Under the pieces are notes generated by a model. The model was not told the DNA's origin. It did not search any database and was given only the letters and a program-made list of their open reading frames with translations. From the NCBI GenBank assembly GCA_036501665.1, contig DASXZW010000045.1, positions 1 to 64,000 on the forward strand: DNA of 64,000 nucleotides, read 5' to 3'. Both the position numbers and the translations under genes were made by a program. The stretch is from DATAUD01 sp036501665 (GTDB lineage Bacteria > Verrucomicrobiota > Verrucomicrobiia > Limisphaerales > Palsa-1400). Each line of letters begins with the position of its first letter. Positions within the stretch are counted from its first letter, which is position 1. This document shows, in pieces, positions 45,985-55,206 of this stretch.

Positions 45985-48543
45985 ATGGTAGCATCGCAGA
46001 GCAATGTTGGCGGGGCGCTTTGGACGAAGCGTATTCGGCAATGGGATGGTCTTGCCCTCATCCTGGGCGGCGCGGTCGTGCTGTTTGGCTGGATTTTGGA
46101 CATTGACCTGCTCAAACGCATCATCCCCGGCCTCGTTGCAATGAACCCCGTTACCGCCCTGGGCTTCATCATGGCCGGCGCTTCCCTGCTCTGCTTTTGG
46201 CACGCCCGCGAAAATGGAAAAGAATCGAATGCCGGTCGCATCCTGGCAGGCGTCCTGGTCGGCATGGGAATCCTCAAACTCGGCCAATACGTGTTTGGCT
46301 GGCCAATCGCCTTCGACGAAATCCTCTTCCGCTCCCAACTTGAAGGCGACCCCAGCGGCATCCCGAACCAAATCGCGCCCAACACCGCGTTCAATTTCGC
46401 GCTCGGCGGCTGGGCTTTGTGGTTCTTGAACGGATCGCCAAAACGCTTTTCCGCCCCCGCGCAAAACTTAGGTTTGACTCTGGCGCTCGTCTCGCTGGTT
46501 CCGTTGATCGGCTATTTGTATCAAGCCAGTTACCTCTACAGCGTCGCCTCCTACATCCCGATGGCGCTGCACACCGCCCTGTTTTTCCTGCTGTTCGCCA
46601 TCGGCGTTCTCCTGGCGCAATCCGACGACGGCGTTGTCGCGCTCTTCATGAGCGATTCCTCCGGCGGCGCGGTCGCGCGAAGGCTCTTGCCCGTCGCCTT
46701 TACGATTCCCGTGGGCCTCGGCGCGCTGCAAATGTGGGGAGAAAAAAGCGGCGTTTATCCCAGCGAATTGGGCGTCACGCTGATGGTCGTCGCTTCAGTG
46801 GCGACATTTGGCACGCTGACATGGCGAACGGCGTCGTTGCTGAACCGATCCGATTCCCGTCGTCGCGAGGCTGAAGAATCCCTTCGCCGCGCGCATGACG
46901 AACTCGAAGCCCGCGTCAACGAACGGACGGCGGAACTGCATCAATCCAACGCCGCCCTCCTCAATCAAATCTCAGAACTTCAAAAAGCCGAAGAATTGAT
47001 CCGCGAGCAGGCCGAACTTCTTGACAAGGCAAACGACGCCATCATGGTGCTCGACGTGAACGGCCGGATTTCGTTTTGGAACAAAGGCGCGGAGCTTCTC
47101 TACGGCTGGACGCAGCGCGAGCTTTTTGGCCGCAACGTCCGCGACCTGCTTTCCAAAAACAACAACGGTTTTTCGACAATCTTCAGCAAGGTGTTCACGG
47201 ACGGCTCATGGACAGGAGAAATCGCCCACGTCACAAAGAGCGGCAGAAACGTGAGTGTTGACAGTCGCTGGACGCTAGTCCGCGATGTCAATGGCGACCC
47301 CAAATCCGTGCTCCTCATCGACACCGACATCACCGAAAAGAAGCAGTACCAGGCGCAAATGTTGCGGTCACAACGAATGGACAGCATCGGAACGCTGGCC
47401 GGAGGAATCGCGCACGATTTGAACAACGCCCTTGCCCCCGTCCTGATGAGCGCCGAGATGTTACACTACACCGAAAACGAGGGCGACCGTGAAAAATACC
47501 TGAACATCATCAGCACCAGCGCCCAGCGCGGCGTTCAAATGGTCAAGCAGATTTTAAGCTTCGCCCGCGGATCGCGCGGCCCCGGCGCGCCCGTCCCTGT
47601 CGGCAATCTCGTGAACGAAATGGCGAAGATCGTCAAGAATACGTTTCCCAAGTCGATCTCCATCAACGTCAATTGTCCGACCAGAAAATTGTGGAATGTC
47701 ACCGGCGATGTCACTGAGTTGCACCAGGTCCTTTTGAACCTTTGCGTCAACGCCCGCGACGCCATGCCCGACGGCGGCCGCCTCACGCTTTCAGTCGAAA
47801 ATGTCCACCTCGACGGTCGTTCCATCCCAAGCACGACCTCTCCCGGCCCTTATGTTCTGATTTCAGTCGCTGACACAGGGACGGGAATTCCACTGGAAAT
47901 TTTGCCACGAATTTTCGAGCCATTTTTCACAACGAAAGCGGCGGACAAGGGAACCGGACTCGGCCTTTCAACCGTGGCGAGCATTGTCAAACATCGGCGC
48001 GGAATGGTCGATGTCAAGACGGATTCCGGAAAAGGCACCGAATTCAGAATTTTTCTCCCAGCCATCGAAACGCCCGAATTTGACAAGACCGAACTGGATG
48101 ACATTCCTGTGCCCGAAGGCAACGGCGAATTGATTCTGGTGATGGACGACGAGGAATCGGTGCGCGAAATGACAAAGTCTGCCCTGGAAAGCTACGGTTA
48201 CAAGGTCGTCACGGCCTTGAACGGCCTGCACGGCATCGCGCGTTTTGAAGAGCACAAGGACGACATTCGCCTGGTCATTACCGACAGCGACATGCCTTAC
48301 CTCGACGGCTTGTCCGCCTTGTGTTCGATTCAGCAGCTGAAGCCCGGCATTCCGGCGATCATCGCAAGCGGCACCAGTCACGATCCGGATATGTTCCAGC
48401 AACTCGACCTCAGCGCCATTCACAACCTCGGCAAGCCTTTCGGGATGAAAGACCTGCTCGCGTCGGTCGCCCGGATGCTCGATCAGCCCGACAGCGCTAC
48501 TTCTTCCGCGCGAAAGTCGCTGGCTGAGCCCACTTTCCAGTAA
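45985..48543 (+). CDS. Hybrid sensor histidine kinase with membrane N-terminus, PAS and receiver domains
   Basis: An 852-residue signalling protein. Residues 1-285 hold about eight membrane segments; 290-345 is coiled-coil (RRAHDELEARVNERTAELHQ); PAS at about 348-460 (DANDAIMVLDVNGRISFWNKG-type core); HisKA with phospho-acceptor His about 476 (GGIAHDLNNALAPVLMSAE); HATPase with N-box and GTGLGLSTVASIVKHRRG; C-terminal receiver with MDDEESVREM and phospho-acceptor Asp about 766 (ITDSDMPYLDG). The receiver-to-kinase order is a hybrid kinase, so a separate phosphotransfer or response protein is expected but not adjacent. Its 3' end overlaps the convergent nitroreductase gene by 47 bp. Confidence 0.95.
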   Translation: MVASQSNVGGALWTKRIRQWDGLALILGGAVVLFGWILDIDLLKRIIPGLVAMNPVTALGFIMAGASLLCFWHARENGKESNAGRILAGVLVGMGILKLGQYVFGWPIAFDEILFRSQLEGDPSGIPNQIAPNTAFNFALGGWALWFLNGSPKRFSAPAQNLGLTLALVSLVPLIGYLYQASYLYSVASYIPMALHTALFFLLFAIGVLLAQSDDGVVALFMSDSSGGAVARRLLPVAFTIPVGLGALQMWGEKSGVYPSELGVTLMVVASVATFGTLTWRTASLLNRSDSRRREAEESLRRAHDELEARVNERTAELHQSNAALLNQISELQKAEELIREQAELLDKANDAIMVLDVNGRISFWNKGAELLYGWTQRELFGRNVRDLLSKNNNGFSTIFSKVFTDGSWTGEIAHVTKSGRNVSVDSRWTLVRDVNGDPKSVLLIDTDITEKKQYQAQMLRSQRMDSIGTLAGGIAHDLNNALAPVLMSAEMLHYTENEGDREKYLNIISTSAQRGVQMVKQILSFARGSRGPGAPVPVGNLVNEMAKIVKNTFPKSISINVNCPTRKLWNVTGDVTELHQVLLNLCVNARDAMPDGGRLTLSVENVHLDGRSIPSTTSPGPYVLISVADTGTGIPLEILPRIFEPFFTTKAADKGTGLGLSTVASIVKHRRGMVDVKTDSGKGTEFRIFLPAIETPEFDKTELDDIPVPEGNGELILVMDDEESVREMTKSALESYGYKVVTALNGLHGIARFEEHKDDIRLVITDSDMPYLDGLSALCSIQQLKPGIPAIIASGTSHDPDMFQQLDLSAIHNLGKPFGMKDLLASVARMLDQPDSATSSARKSLAEPTFQ

Positions 48544-49108
48544 AGACGAATTCGCTCAACGGCTTGCGTTGGCGAGGCGCCATTTCCCGGGCCTTCAGTT
48601 CGTCGGGAAGCTTGGATTGATCGCCGTAATAACCAATCGCAAGAGCGGTGTAAGCCTCGTGATGTTCTGGAATCTGGAAAACTTCACGCGCTTTCTCGGG
48701 CAAAATACCTGCCATCTGATGCACATCAATTCCTCGCGCCGTTGCTTCCACAAGCAAATTGCCGGCGGCAAGACCGAGGTCGTGCAGCGCAACGCGATTG
48801 TCCTGTTTGTTGTGGGGAAACTTCTTCGATATGATTCCCAGCGCAAGAACGGGAGCATCTTTCGCCCACACCTGATTCGGCTCAACCAGGCACGAAAGCA
48901 CCCGCGCAAATTCGGCGGGATTCTCCTGGGTCGCAATAATGTAAGACCACGGCTGCGCATTATATGAAGAAGCCGCCCATCGCGCCGCCTCAAACAGGGA
49001 GCAAAGATCGCTCTCGGAGACGGGCTTTTTATCAAAAGCATAAGGACTCCAGCGCTCCGCAAGAACTCCCTGAATCGGATGATCTGTGACTGCTTTTCTA
49101 GTATTCAT
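48497..49108 (-). CDS. Nitroreductase-family protein
   Basis: A 203-residue flavin enzyme: RWSPYAFDKKPVSESDL with the FMN-phosphate Arg/Ser region, AARWAASSYNAQPWSYI, LHDLGLAAGNLLVEATARGI and a C-terminal IGYYG plus loop. Family members use FMN and NAD(P)H to reduce nitro-aromatics or quinones. Its 3' end overlaps the kinase gene. Confidence 0.92.
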   Translation of the reverse strand: MNTRKAVTDHPIQGVLAERWSPYAFDKKPVSESDLCSLFEAARWAASSYNAQPWSYIIATQENPAEFARVLSCLVEPNQVWAKDAPVLALGIISKKFPHNKQDNRVALHDLGLAAGNLLVEATARGIDVHQMAGILPEKAREVFQIPEHHEAYTALAIGYYGDQSKLPDELKAREMAPRQRKPLSEFVFTGKWAQPATFARKK

Positions 49109-49442
49109 GGGGCGAATCTAACTCAGCGATCTGCCGGTTTCCATTTGAGATTTTGGAATTCGGTCGGAAAAATTTAACATGAAGAAATCAGACATGAAGA
49201 GAAAGCAAAAAACGCCAAGGCAAAACCAGAGTTAGTGCAGAATTCTTCGTTTGCTTTGTTTCCTTCTGTAAAATCCTCGCTGGGGCGGTCTTTCCCACCC
49301 AACTGATGACCCGGGAATGAGCGGAAAATTATACAGAAGAAAACTAAGTCAACAAAGCCTTAGCCTCGTTGAGCGTTTACAAGATACGAATCCATCGAAA
49401 TGCCTGTAAATTTGCCTTTCGAAAGGAATTTGTCTCGCAGGT
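49109..49442. other. Intergenic region, no gene seen
   Basis: 334 bases upstream of the nitroreductase start and downstream of the NtrC-type stop. It contains an 18-codon ATG frame without a family. It also shows a TTTGAGATTTTGGAATTC stretch related to the repeats at 43741 and 45244. Confidence 0.4.
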
Positions 49443-50873
49443 TTATTCGTGTTCGGCGTCCGTTGTCACGTGGAGGCCAAACTGCACCAACTTCGCTTTC
49501 ATCGTCACACGCGTAACCCCAAGCCATCGCGCCGCCTTCGTCTGATTCCCCTGCGCCTCTCGAATCGCGCGCGCGAACACTTCCCGCTCCGCCGTTTCAA
49601 TCACCCGCGAATGCACGTCCGCCAATTCACCCCGCCGCGCCGCAGCAAGCAAATCATCGACATACTCTGCCAAAGGCCGCGCGCCGGACTCTGGAGCATC
49701 ATTATTCTTAGTGAGCGCCTTTTGAAAATGCTCCTGGCTCAGCGTGTAATTCTGCGCGAGCAAAAGCGCTTTGCGAACCGCGTTCTCCAACTCCCGGACG
49801 TTTCCCGGCCACGGCTGCGCCCGCAAAAATTCGATGGCGTCGGGATGGATCGAAGGTTCGGCGTTGCCAAGGAGCGGACCATGTTTGCGCAAAAAATAAC
49901 GCACCAAATCCGGGATGTCCTCGCGGCGCTGGCGCAACGGCGGCAGATGAATCGCAACGACGTTGAGCCGATAGTAAAGGTCTTCGCGAAATTCCTTCTT
50001 GCGAATCGCAGACTCCAGGTCGCTGTGCGTCGCGGCAATCACGCGAACGTCAAGAGGAATATCCTCCTTGCCGCCAAGCCGCTGTAAACACTTCTGCTCC
50101 AAAACGCGAAGCAGCTTCACCTGCGTGCCCGGCGTCATATCGCCGATTTCATCCAGAAAAATCGTCCCAAGGTGCGCCTGCTCAAACCGCCCGATCCGCC
50201 GCGCCTGCGCTCCAGTGAACGCCCCTTTCTCGTGTCCGAAAAGTTCGCTTTCCAGCAGCGTCTCAGGAATCGCCGCGCAATTGACCGCAATAAACGGCGC
50301 GGCGGCGCGGTCGCTATGTTGATAAATGGCGCGCGCGATCAGTTCCTTGCCCGACCCAGTTTCGCCGCGCACCAGCACATTGATCGCTCTTGGCGCGGCG
50401 CGTCCAATCTCCTTGTAAATCGCCCGCATCACCGCGCTTTGGCCGACCAAAGCATCGTTCGGCGCGCCCGGTTCGCCAAGGCTGACCGGCTCGGACATCA
50501 GGCGGTTGCTGTCAGCCGCTTTTTGAACGAGGTCAAGCAGCTCCGGAATGTCGAACGGCTTGAGCAAATAGTCGTAAGCGCCGTTTTTCGTCGCCTCAAT
50601 GGCAACCTCCGTCGTCCCAAAAGCTGTTGTCAAGATGATCGGCAATCGCGGCTGCGCGGAGTGAAGTTTCTGCACCAGCTCCAGTCCCGATAGTCCTGGA
50701 AGCCGCAGATCGGTGATGACCAAATTAAAGGTGTCCAAGCTCGCGCGCGCCAGACCCTCGTCGCCACGGCGTTCGACAACGACTTCGTGGCCTTCGCCCA
50801 CCAGAACGCGTTTCAGCGTGTCCGTGATTCCCGCGTCGTCGTCAATCAAAAGAATTTTCGCCCCGGCGCTCAT
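49443..50873 (-). CDS. NtrC-family sigma-54 response regulator
   Basis: A 476-residue activator from ATG at 50873. Receiver domain with phospho-acceptor Asp55 (LVITDLRLPG), then an AAA+ domain: Walker A GETGSGKE, the GAFTGA sigma-54-contact loop (GHEKGAFTGAQA), Walker B LGTIFLDEIGDM, and a C-terminal Fis-like HTH (QTKAARWLGVTRVTMKAKL). The ATG overlaps the sensor-kinase stop by ATGA. It probably turns on sigma-54 promoters, which I did not find in the window. Confidence 0.96.
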   Translation of the reverse strand: MSAGAKILLIDDDAGITDTLKRVLVGEGHEVVVERRGDEGLARASLDTFNLVITDLRLPGLSGLELVQKLHSAQPRLPIILTTAFGTTEVAIEATKNGAYDYLLKPFDIPELLDLVQKAADSNRLMSEPVSLGEPGAPNDALVGQSAVMRAIYKEIGRAAPRAINVLVRGETGSGKELIARAIYQHSDRAAAPFIAVNCAAIPETLLESELFGHEKGAFTGAQARRIGRFEQAHLGTIFLDEIGDMTPGTQVKLLRVLEQKCLQRLGGKEDIPLDVRVIAATHSDLESAIRKKEFREDLYYRLNVVAIHLPPLRQRREDIPDLVRYFLRKHGPLLGNAEPSIHPDAIEFLRAQPWPGNVRELENAVRKALLLAQNYTLSQEHFQKALTKNNDAPESGARPLAEYVDDLLAAARRGELADVHSRVIETAEREVFARAIREAQGNQTKAARWLGVTRVTMKAKLVQFGLHVTTDAEHE

Positions 50874-52228
50874 GTGATGGCGCGCGGCAAAATGATTCCA
50901 AAGGTCGTGCCGCGATTGATCTGCGTCTGGTATTGCAGAGCGCCGCCATGTTTTTCCACGATGCATGACGCAATCGAAAGCCCAAGCCCGGTCCCGTCGG
51001 ATTTCGTCGTGAAAAACGGATCGAACAATCTTTTTTCCACTTCCGGCGCAATCCCCCGCCCCGTGTCAACAACTTCGAGGATGACGACATCCGTCTCGCC
51101 ATTGGTCAGCGGGCGGCGGTCAGAGCGGCAACGCAACGTGATCGAACCGTCATGCCCAATGCTGTCGGCGGCGTTCTGGACGAGATTGATCAGCACTTGT
51201 TTAATTTGTTCACCATCGACTTTGACGGGCAGCGGATTCGATTCTTCAAACAAAAGACGAATGTTTTTCCTCAACAGTTCAGGCGCGAGAAAAGTCTGCA
51301 CCTCGCGCAACGGCTGTTGCGCCAAAACATTTCCAAGCACCGGCTCAGCCGGACGCGCGAATTGAAGAAACTCCGTCACGATGCGCTCCAAACGTCGGAT
51401 TTCGCGCCCGACCAATTCCGCATCCGCCGCATCGACGGAACCTGGCGCGAATTTCTTTTGTTGCAGGAAAACCGCAGCCTTGATCGCCGTCAACGGATTG
51501 CGAATCTCATGCGCAACGCCCGCGGCGAGCAACCCCAGCGACGCAAGTTTTTCCTGGCGTTCAGCTAGCGTTTGGCTTTCCACCAATTTGACACGAAGCG
51601 GAACCACCATGTCGCGGTACGCCAACAACGCCAAAGCAACGCCGAGCACAAACAATGCTCCGAGCATGGAGACGATCAGAACACGCAGTTGGGCCAAGGT
51701 TGTATTGGCGCTGGCAACCAATTCATTTCGCGATTCGTAATGCTCGTGCGCAAGGTCCTCGCCAAGATCGAACAAATGCTGCGATTGGCCGCGCGAACCG
51801 CTTAATTCGGACAACACCGCCGCCGGAGATCGCTCGGTTTTGAGACGCAAGTACATTTGCCGAGTCTCTGTCAAATATTCTTCATAGGCGGCCTTGACCT
51901 TGGTCAAAGCGATTTTCTCGCGGTCAGTGCTGGTGAGCGCCGCCTGCTGGTCCAGCCACTCATCCAATTTGCGGCTGACAGTCAGAAATTGCCCCCAGTT
52001 CGTTTCCTCATGGTCGATGGTGTAACGAAAACGGATATTATTGACTTCGCGCAACGAATCCTTGAAATGTTCCGCAATCGTAAAACTTTCGGAATCGACG
52101 TTGTTCAGCTCCGTGCGAAGAGTGTCCGCTTTCTTTTGCGAAAGCACGACCGCAACCACGATCAGCACCCCCATCACAGCCGTCGCCGCGCCCAAAGCGG
52201 CCAGCCGGAAATTGACACTCGGATTCAT
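50870..52228 (-). CDS. Membrane sensor histidine kinase, NtrB-like partner
   Basis: A 452-residue kinase: first membrane helix about 8-28, a four-helix periplasmic sensor (about 30-185), second helix about 180-205, HisKA with His240 (AAGVAHEIRNPLTAI), and HATPase_c with NLVQNAADSIG, DTGRGIAPEVEKRLFDPFF and GTGLGLSIASCI. Stop overlaps the start of its response regulator, so the pair is clear. The signal sensed is unknown. Confidence 0.95.
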   Translation of the reverse strand: MNPSVNFRLAALGAATAVMGVLIVVAVVLSQKKADTLRTELNNVDSESFTIAEHFKDSLREVNNIRFRYTIDHEETNWGQFLTVSRKLDEWLDQQAALTSTDREKIALTKVKAAYEEYLTETRQMYLRLKTERSPAAVLSELSGSRGQSQHLFDLGEDLAHEHYESRNELVASANTTLAQLRVLIVSMLGALFVLGVALALLAYRDMVVPLRVKLVESQTLAERQEKLASLGLLAAGVAHEIRNPLTAIKAAVFLQQKKFAPGSVDAADAELVGREIRRLERIVTEFLQFARPAEPVLGNVLAQQPLREVQTFLAPELLRKNIRLLFEESNPLPVKVDGEQIKQVLINLVQNAADSIGHDGSITLRCRSDRRPLTNGETDVVILEVVDTGRGIAPEVEKRLFDPFFTTKSDGTGLGLSIASCIVEKHGGALQYQTQINRGTTFGIILPRAIT

Positions 52229-52284
52229 TCCCGCGAAGTTTAATCGAAACCAGCCGACCGAACAAGCTCCCCTTCCCCTTCTTC

Positions 52285-52363
52285 CTCCTAATCGTGATCG
52301 TAATCCTAATCTTCCGCGTTAATGAATTTCGATTAAGATTAGGATTAGGATTACGATTGGGAG
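52285..52363. repeat. Imperfect 29-bp inverted repeat, TAATCC type (family B)
   Basis: The left arm (52285-52313, CTCCTAATCGTGATCGTAAT then CCTAATCTT) pairs imperfectly with the right arm (52335-52363, AAGATTAGGATTAGGATTAC then GATTGGGAG), with a loop of 21 bases. It lies between the divergent sensor kinase and ABC ATPase genes. Related TAATCC-rich stretches lie at 61577-61610 and 63843-63867. Confidence 0.75.
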
Positions 52364-52408
52364 TTTATAAACCCCGGCCAACTTTATAGTTCATTCACGA
52401 ATGCCAGA

Positions 52409-53215
52409 ATGCTACCGTCCGCCGTGGACATTGCGCCGCCGCCCATCGGAATCGCCAACGCAACAGCCGCTCCGCCTCAAATCGAGGTGTCGGGCCTGAC
52501 AAAACTTTACGGCGAATTCACCGCGGTGAACAATCTCTCCTTCGCAGTCCGCTCCGGCGAAGTCATCGGACTCGTCGGCCCAAACGGAGCCGGTAAAACC
52601 ACCACGCTGCGATGCCTGGCAGGGATCATTCCCGCAACTCGCGGCACCGTGCGGATTGCAGGATGCGACATCGCCCAAAACTCCATCGAAGCCAAACGCC
52701 GCCTCGCGTTTTTTTCCGACGAACCGCGTCTATTCGAGTATTTGACAGTGGACCAGCACCTCGCCTTCACCGCGCGCATTTACGGCGTCGCGGATTTCAA
52801 GGAAATCGGCGCGCACTTGCTCGAGGAACTCGAAATCGCCGACAAGCGCGACAAACTTCCCGGCGAATTGTCGCGCGGCATGAAGCAAAAACTCGTCATC
52901 GCCTGCGGACTCCTCCATTCCCCGCAGGTCATTTTCTTCGACGAACCCCTGACCGGCCTCGACCCGCTGGGCATTCGACGGATGAAAGACTCCATCTTGA
53001 AACGCGCTCGCGAAGGTGCAGCGGTCCTCATCAGTTCCCATTTGCTGCATCTGCTGGAAGAAATCTGCTCGCACGTTCTGATTCTAAAGAACGGGCAAAA
53101 AGTAATTGACGGCCCCCTCGACGAAGTGCGCCGCCAATATTCCGAACAATCCGGCGGCGGCAACCTCGAGGACGTTTTTTTCCGCGCCACGGGCGAAACG
53201 AAGGAAACGCCATGA
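52409..53215 (+). CDS. ABC transporter ATP-binding protein
   Basis: A 268-residue ATPase. Walker A GPNGAGKTT (about 57-65), signature LSRGMKQKL (about 153), Walker B VIFFDEPLTGLDP (about 174-184). The ABC-2 exporter type is indicated by LTKLYGEFTAVNNLSFAV and by its 4-bp coupling to a permease gene (ATGA, 53212-53215). The first 25 residues are a poorly conserved extension. Confidence 0.95.
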   Translation: MLPSAVDIAPPPIGIANATAAPPQIEVSGLTKLYGEFTAVNNLSFAVRSGEVIGLVGPNGAGKTTTLRCLAGIIPATRGTVRIAGCDIAQNSIEAKRRLAFFSDEPRLFEYLTVDQHLAFTARIYGVADFKEIGAHLLEELEIADKRDKLPGELSRGMKQKLVIACGLLHSPQVIFFDEPLTGLDPLGIRRMKDSILKRAREGAAVLISSHLLHLLEEICSHVLILKNGQKVIDGPLDEVRRQYSEQSGGGNLEDVFFRATGETKETP

Positions 53216-54948
53216 TCGCCGGGGCGCTGTTCTACTCCCAGTTTCACTCGATAAAAAACCGGCTCGCCATGCGCGTCAAACGCCTGCGCAAGCCGAAATA
53301 TTTGTTCGGCGCGATTGTCGGCGGCCTTTATTTTTACTTTTACTTCTTCCAGATGCTTGGTCGAAGAGGCCGCCCGCCGATTCCAATGGCGCATCACGAA
53401 ATCGTCGAATCAATCGCTTCGCTGGCGCTGATGGTTATTCTTCTCCTGGCCTGGGTGATTCCAAATTCGCGAGCCGCGTTGGCCTTCACCGAATCCGAAG
53501 TCGCATTCCTTTTCCCCGCCCCGATCACGCGACGCGCGTTGATCCACTTCAAACTCCTCAAATCGCAATTTGCAATCCTCTTCAGTTCGCTCTTCATGGC
53601 GATCATCGCGCACGATTACCGCAATAATTATCTCATCAGCGCAATCGGCTGGTGGGCCTTGCTCTCCATGTTCAACTTGCATCTGCTCGGCAGCTCTTTC
53701 ACTTTGACAATGCTGATGGACAAGGGAATTTCCACAAGAACCCGACGCGCCTGTTTTCTCGGCGCAGCGGCTGCGGTAATTGCGATCATTTACTTCTGGA
53801 TGCGCGCCACGCTGCCACCGCTCCCACAGGAATCCGCCCGCTCCGACTCCACATGGTTTTTTGATTATGCCGGTCAGGTTTTGCAATCAGGCCCCCTACC
53901 GTATTTGCTGTATCCATTTCGGCTGATGGTCGCGCCGTATTTCGCGCCCGACCTCGGAAAATTCCTTCTCGCGATTGCTCCAGCTCTGGCAATCATCGCA
54001 TTACACTATTGGTGGGTGACAACGTCGAACGTCGCGTTCGAGGAAGCTTCGATTGAACGCTCGCGAAAAGACGCCGACCGCATCGCCGCCGTCCGTTCAG
54101 GAAATTGGCGCGCAATGCAAAAACCAAAAAAAGCCGCGCGCGCCCCGTTTGTGCTCAAACCCATCGGCAATCCCGCCATAGCCGTGTTCTGGAAAAATCT
54201 CATCAGCGCGGGACACGGCGTAACCGCGCGAGCTTTCCTCATCATATTGTGGGCCGCCATCGCTTCAGCGGGCATATTGAGTTCGCAAGGCGGCTCGGGC
54301 GTCCAAATCGTCATCTTCACTTTGGCCGCGATGCTGAGTGGAATGTCCCTCATCTCCGGCCCGCAAATGCTGCGGAACGATCTGCGCCAAGACCTGCCAG
54401 CCGCCGACCTGCTGAAAACCTACCCGATGGCTGGATGGCGAATCGTCCTCGGCGAACTCCTCGCGCCCGCGGCAATTCTCGCAGCCGCCCAATGGATATT
54501 GTTGACAATCGCGTTCGTCACATTCCCGCCGCAACTTGCGGGAAAATCGCACATCGTTACCTTCCAACTGCGCTTTGGCATCGCGCTGGCCGCGGCGATC
54601 GTGCTGCCATTCGTCGATTTGATTGCAATGCTCATACCAAACGCGTCGGCGCTGCTTTTCCCTGCATGGTTCCAACTGGGAAAAGACGGGCCGCGCGGCT
54701 TCGAGACCACCGGCCAGCAAATGATTCTAATGGTTGGCCAGATGCTCGTGCTCTTGATTTCACTGCTTCCTGCAAGCGCGGCTTTTGCCGCCGTGTACTT
54801 CGTGGTTTCATTTGCCATGACCAACGCGGCGGGAATTTTTTTTGGTGGAATCGCAGCGGCGGCAGTCCTCGCAGGCGAAGCCGCGCTCGGAATCAAAATG
54901 CTCGGTAGCTTCTTCGAACGCCTCGACCTCTCCGAAGAAAATCTTTAA
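53212..54948 (+). CDS. ABC-2-type exporter permease (putative ABC exporter family)
   Basis: A 578-residue polytopic membrane protein. It begins FYSQFHSIKNRLAMRVKRLRKPKYLFG, a long cytoplasmic opening, and has about twelve predicted membrane helices. It is probably the permease partner of the preceding ATPase. Its length is about twice that of simple ABC-2 permeases, so a fused two-half permease is likely. Substrate unknown. Confidence 0.85.
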   Translation: MIAGALFYSQFHSIKNRLAMRVKRLRKPKYLFGAIVGGLYFYFYFFQMLGRRGRPPIPMAHHEIVESIASLALMVILLLAWVIPNSRAALAFTESEVAFLFPAPITRRALIHFKLLKSQFAILFSSLFMAIIAHDYRNNYLISAIGWWALLSMFNLHLLGSSFTLTMLMDKGISTRTRRACFLGAAAAVIAIIYFWMRATLPPLPQESARSDSTWFFDYAGQVLQSGPLPYLLYPFRLMVAPYFAPDLGKFLLAIAPALAIIALHYWWVTTSNVAFEEASIERSRKDADRIAAVRSGNWRAMQKPKKAARAPFVLKPIGNPAIAVFWKNLISAGHGVTARAFLIILWAAIASAGILSSQGGSGVQIVIFTLAAMLSGMSLISGPQMLRNDLRQDLPAADLLKTYPMAGWRIVLGELLAPAAILAAAQWILLTIAFVTFPPQLAGKSHIVTFQLRFGIALAAAIVLPFVDLIAMLIPNASALLFPAWFQLGKDGPRGFETTGQQMILMVGQMLVLLISLLPASAAFAAVYFVVSFAMTNAAGIFFGGIAAAAVLAGEAALGIKMLGSFFERLDLSEENL

Positions 54949-54953
54949 CAAAA

Positions 54954-54998
54954 TTAGGTAGGAACGCCTCGCCGAGGCGTCCGCGTGCGGTAAGACGG
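54954..54998. repeat. Dispersed palindromic repeat, family A, copy 4
   Basis: TTAGGTAGGAACGCCTCGCC followed by GAGGCGTCCGCGTGCGGTAAGACGG. It starts 5 bp after the permease stop. Same orientation as the other copies. Confidence 0.8.
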
Positions 54999-55042
54999 AT
55001 TTGCCGCTCCACCACTAAATATCTTTTCCAATTGACCGGACA

Positions 55043-55088
55043 CCGCCTCTCTCTCCTCCACAAAGTTTTGTGGAGGAGAGAGAGGCGG
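55043..55088. repeat. Perfect 22-bp inverted repeat
   Basis: The 22 bases at 55043-55064 are the exact reverse complement of 55067-55088, with a 2-base spacer (GT). Pyrimidine-rich left arm (CTCTCTCCTCC) and purine-rich right arm. It lies 119 bp before the DUF1015 start. Too regular to be chance; a recent hairpin insertion or slippage product. Confidence 0.85.
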
Positions 55089-55206
55089 AGAGAGATGGTT
55101 CCTTCTCTCCTGGAACAAATTGCAGCAATGTCAAAATGCGTCCGACAAAAACGGCTAAAGCATTTCTTCTTCCCGGTTTTCCCCCTTCCAGTTATGTTTC
55201 CGCTTT

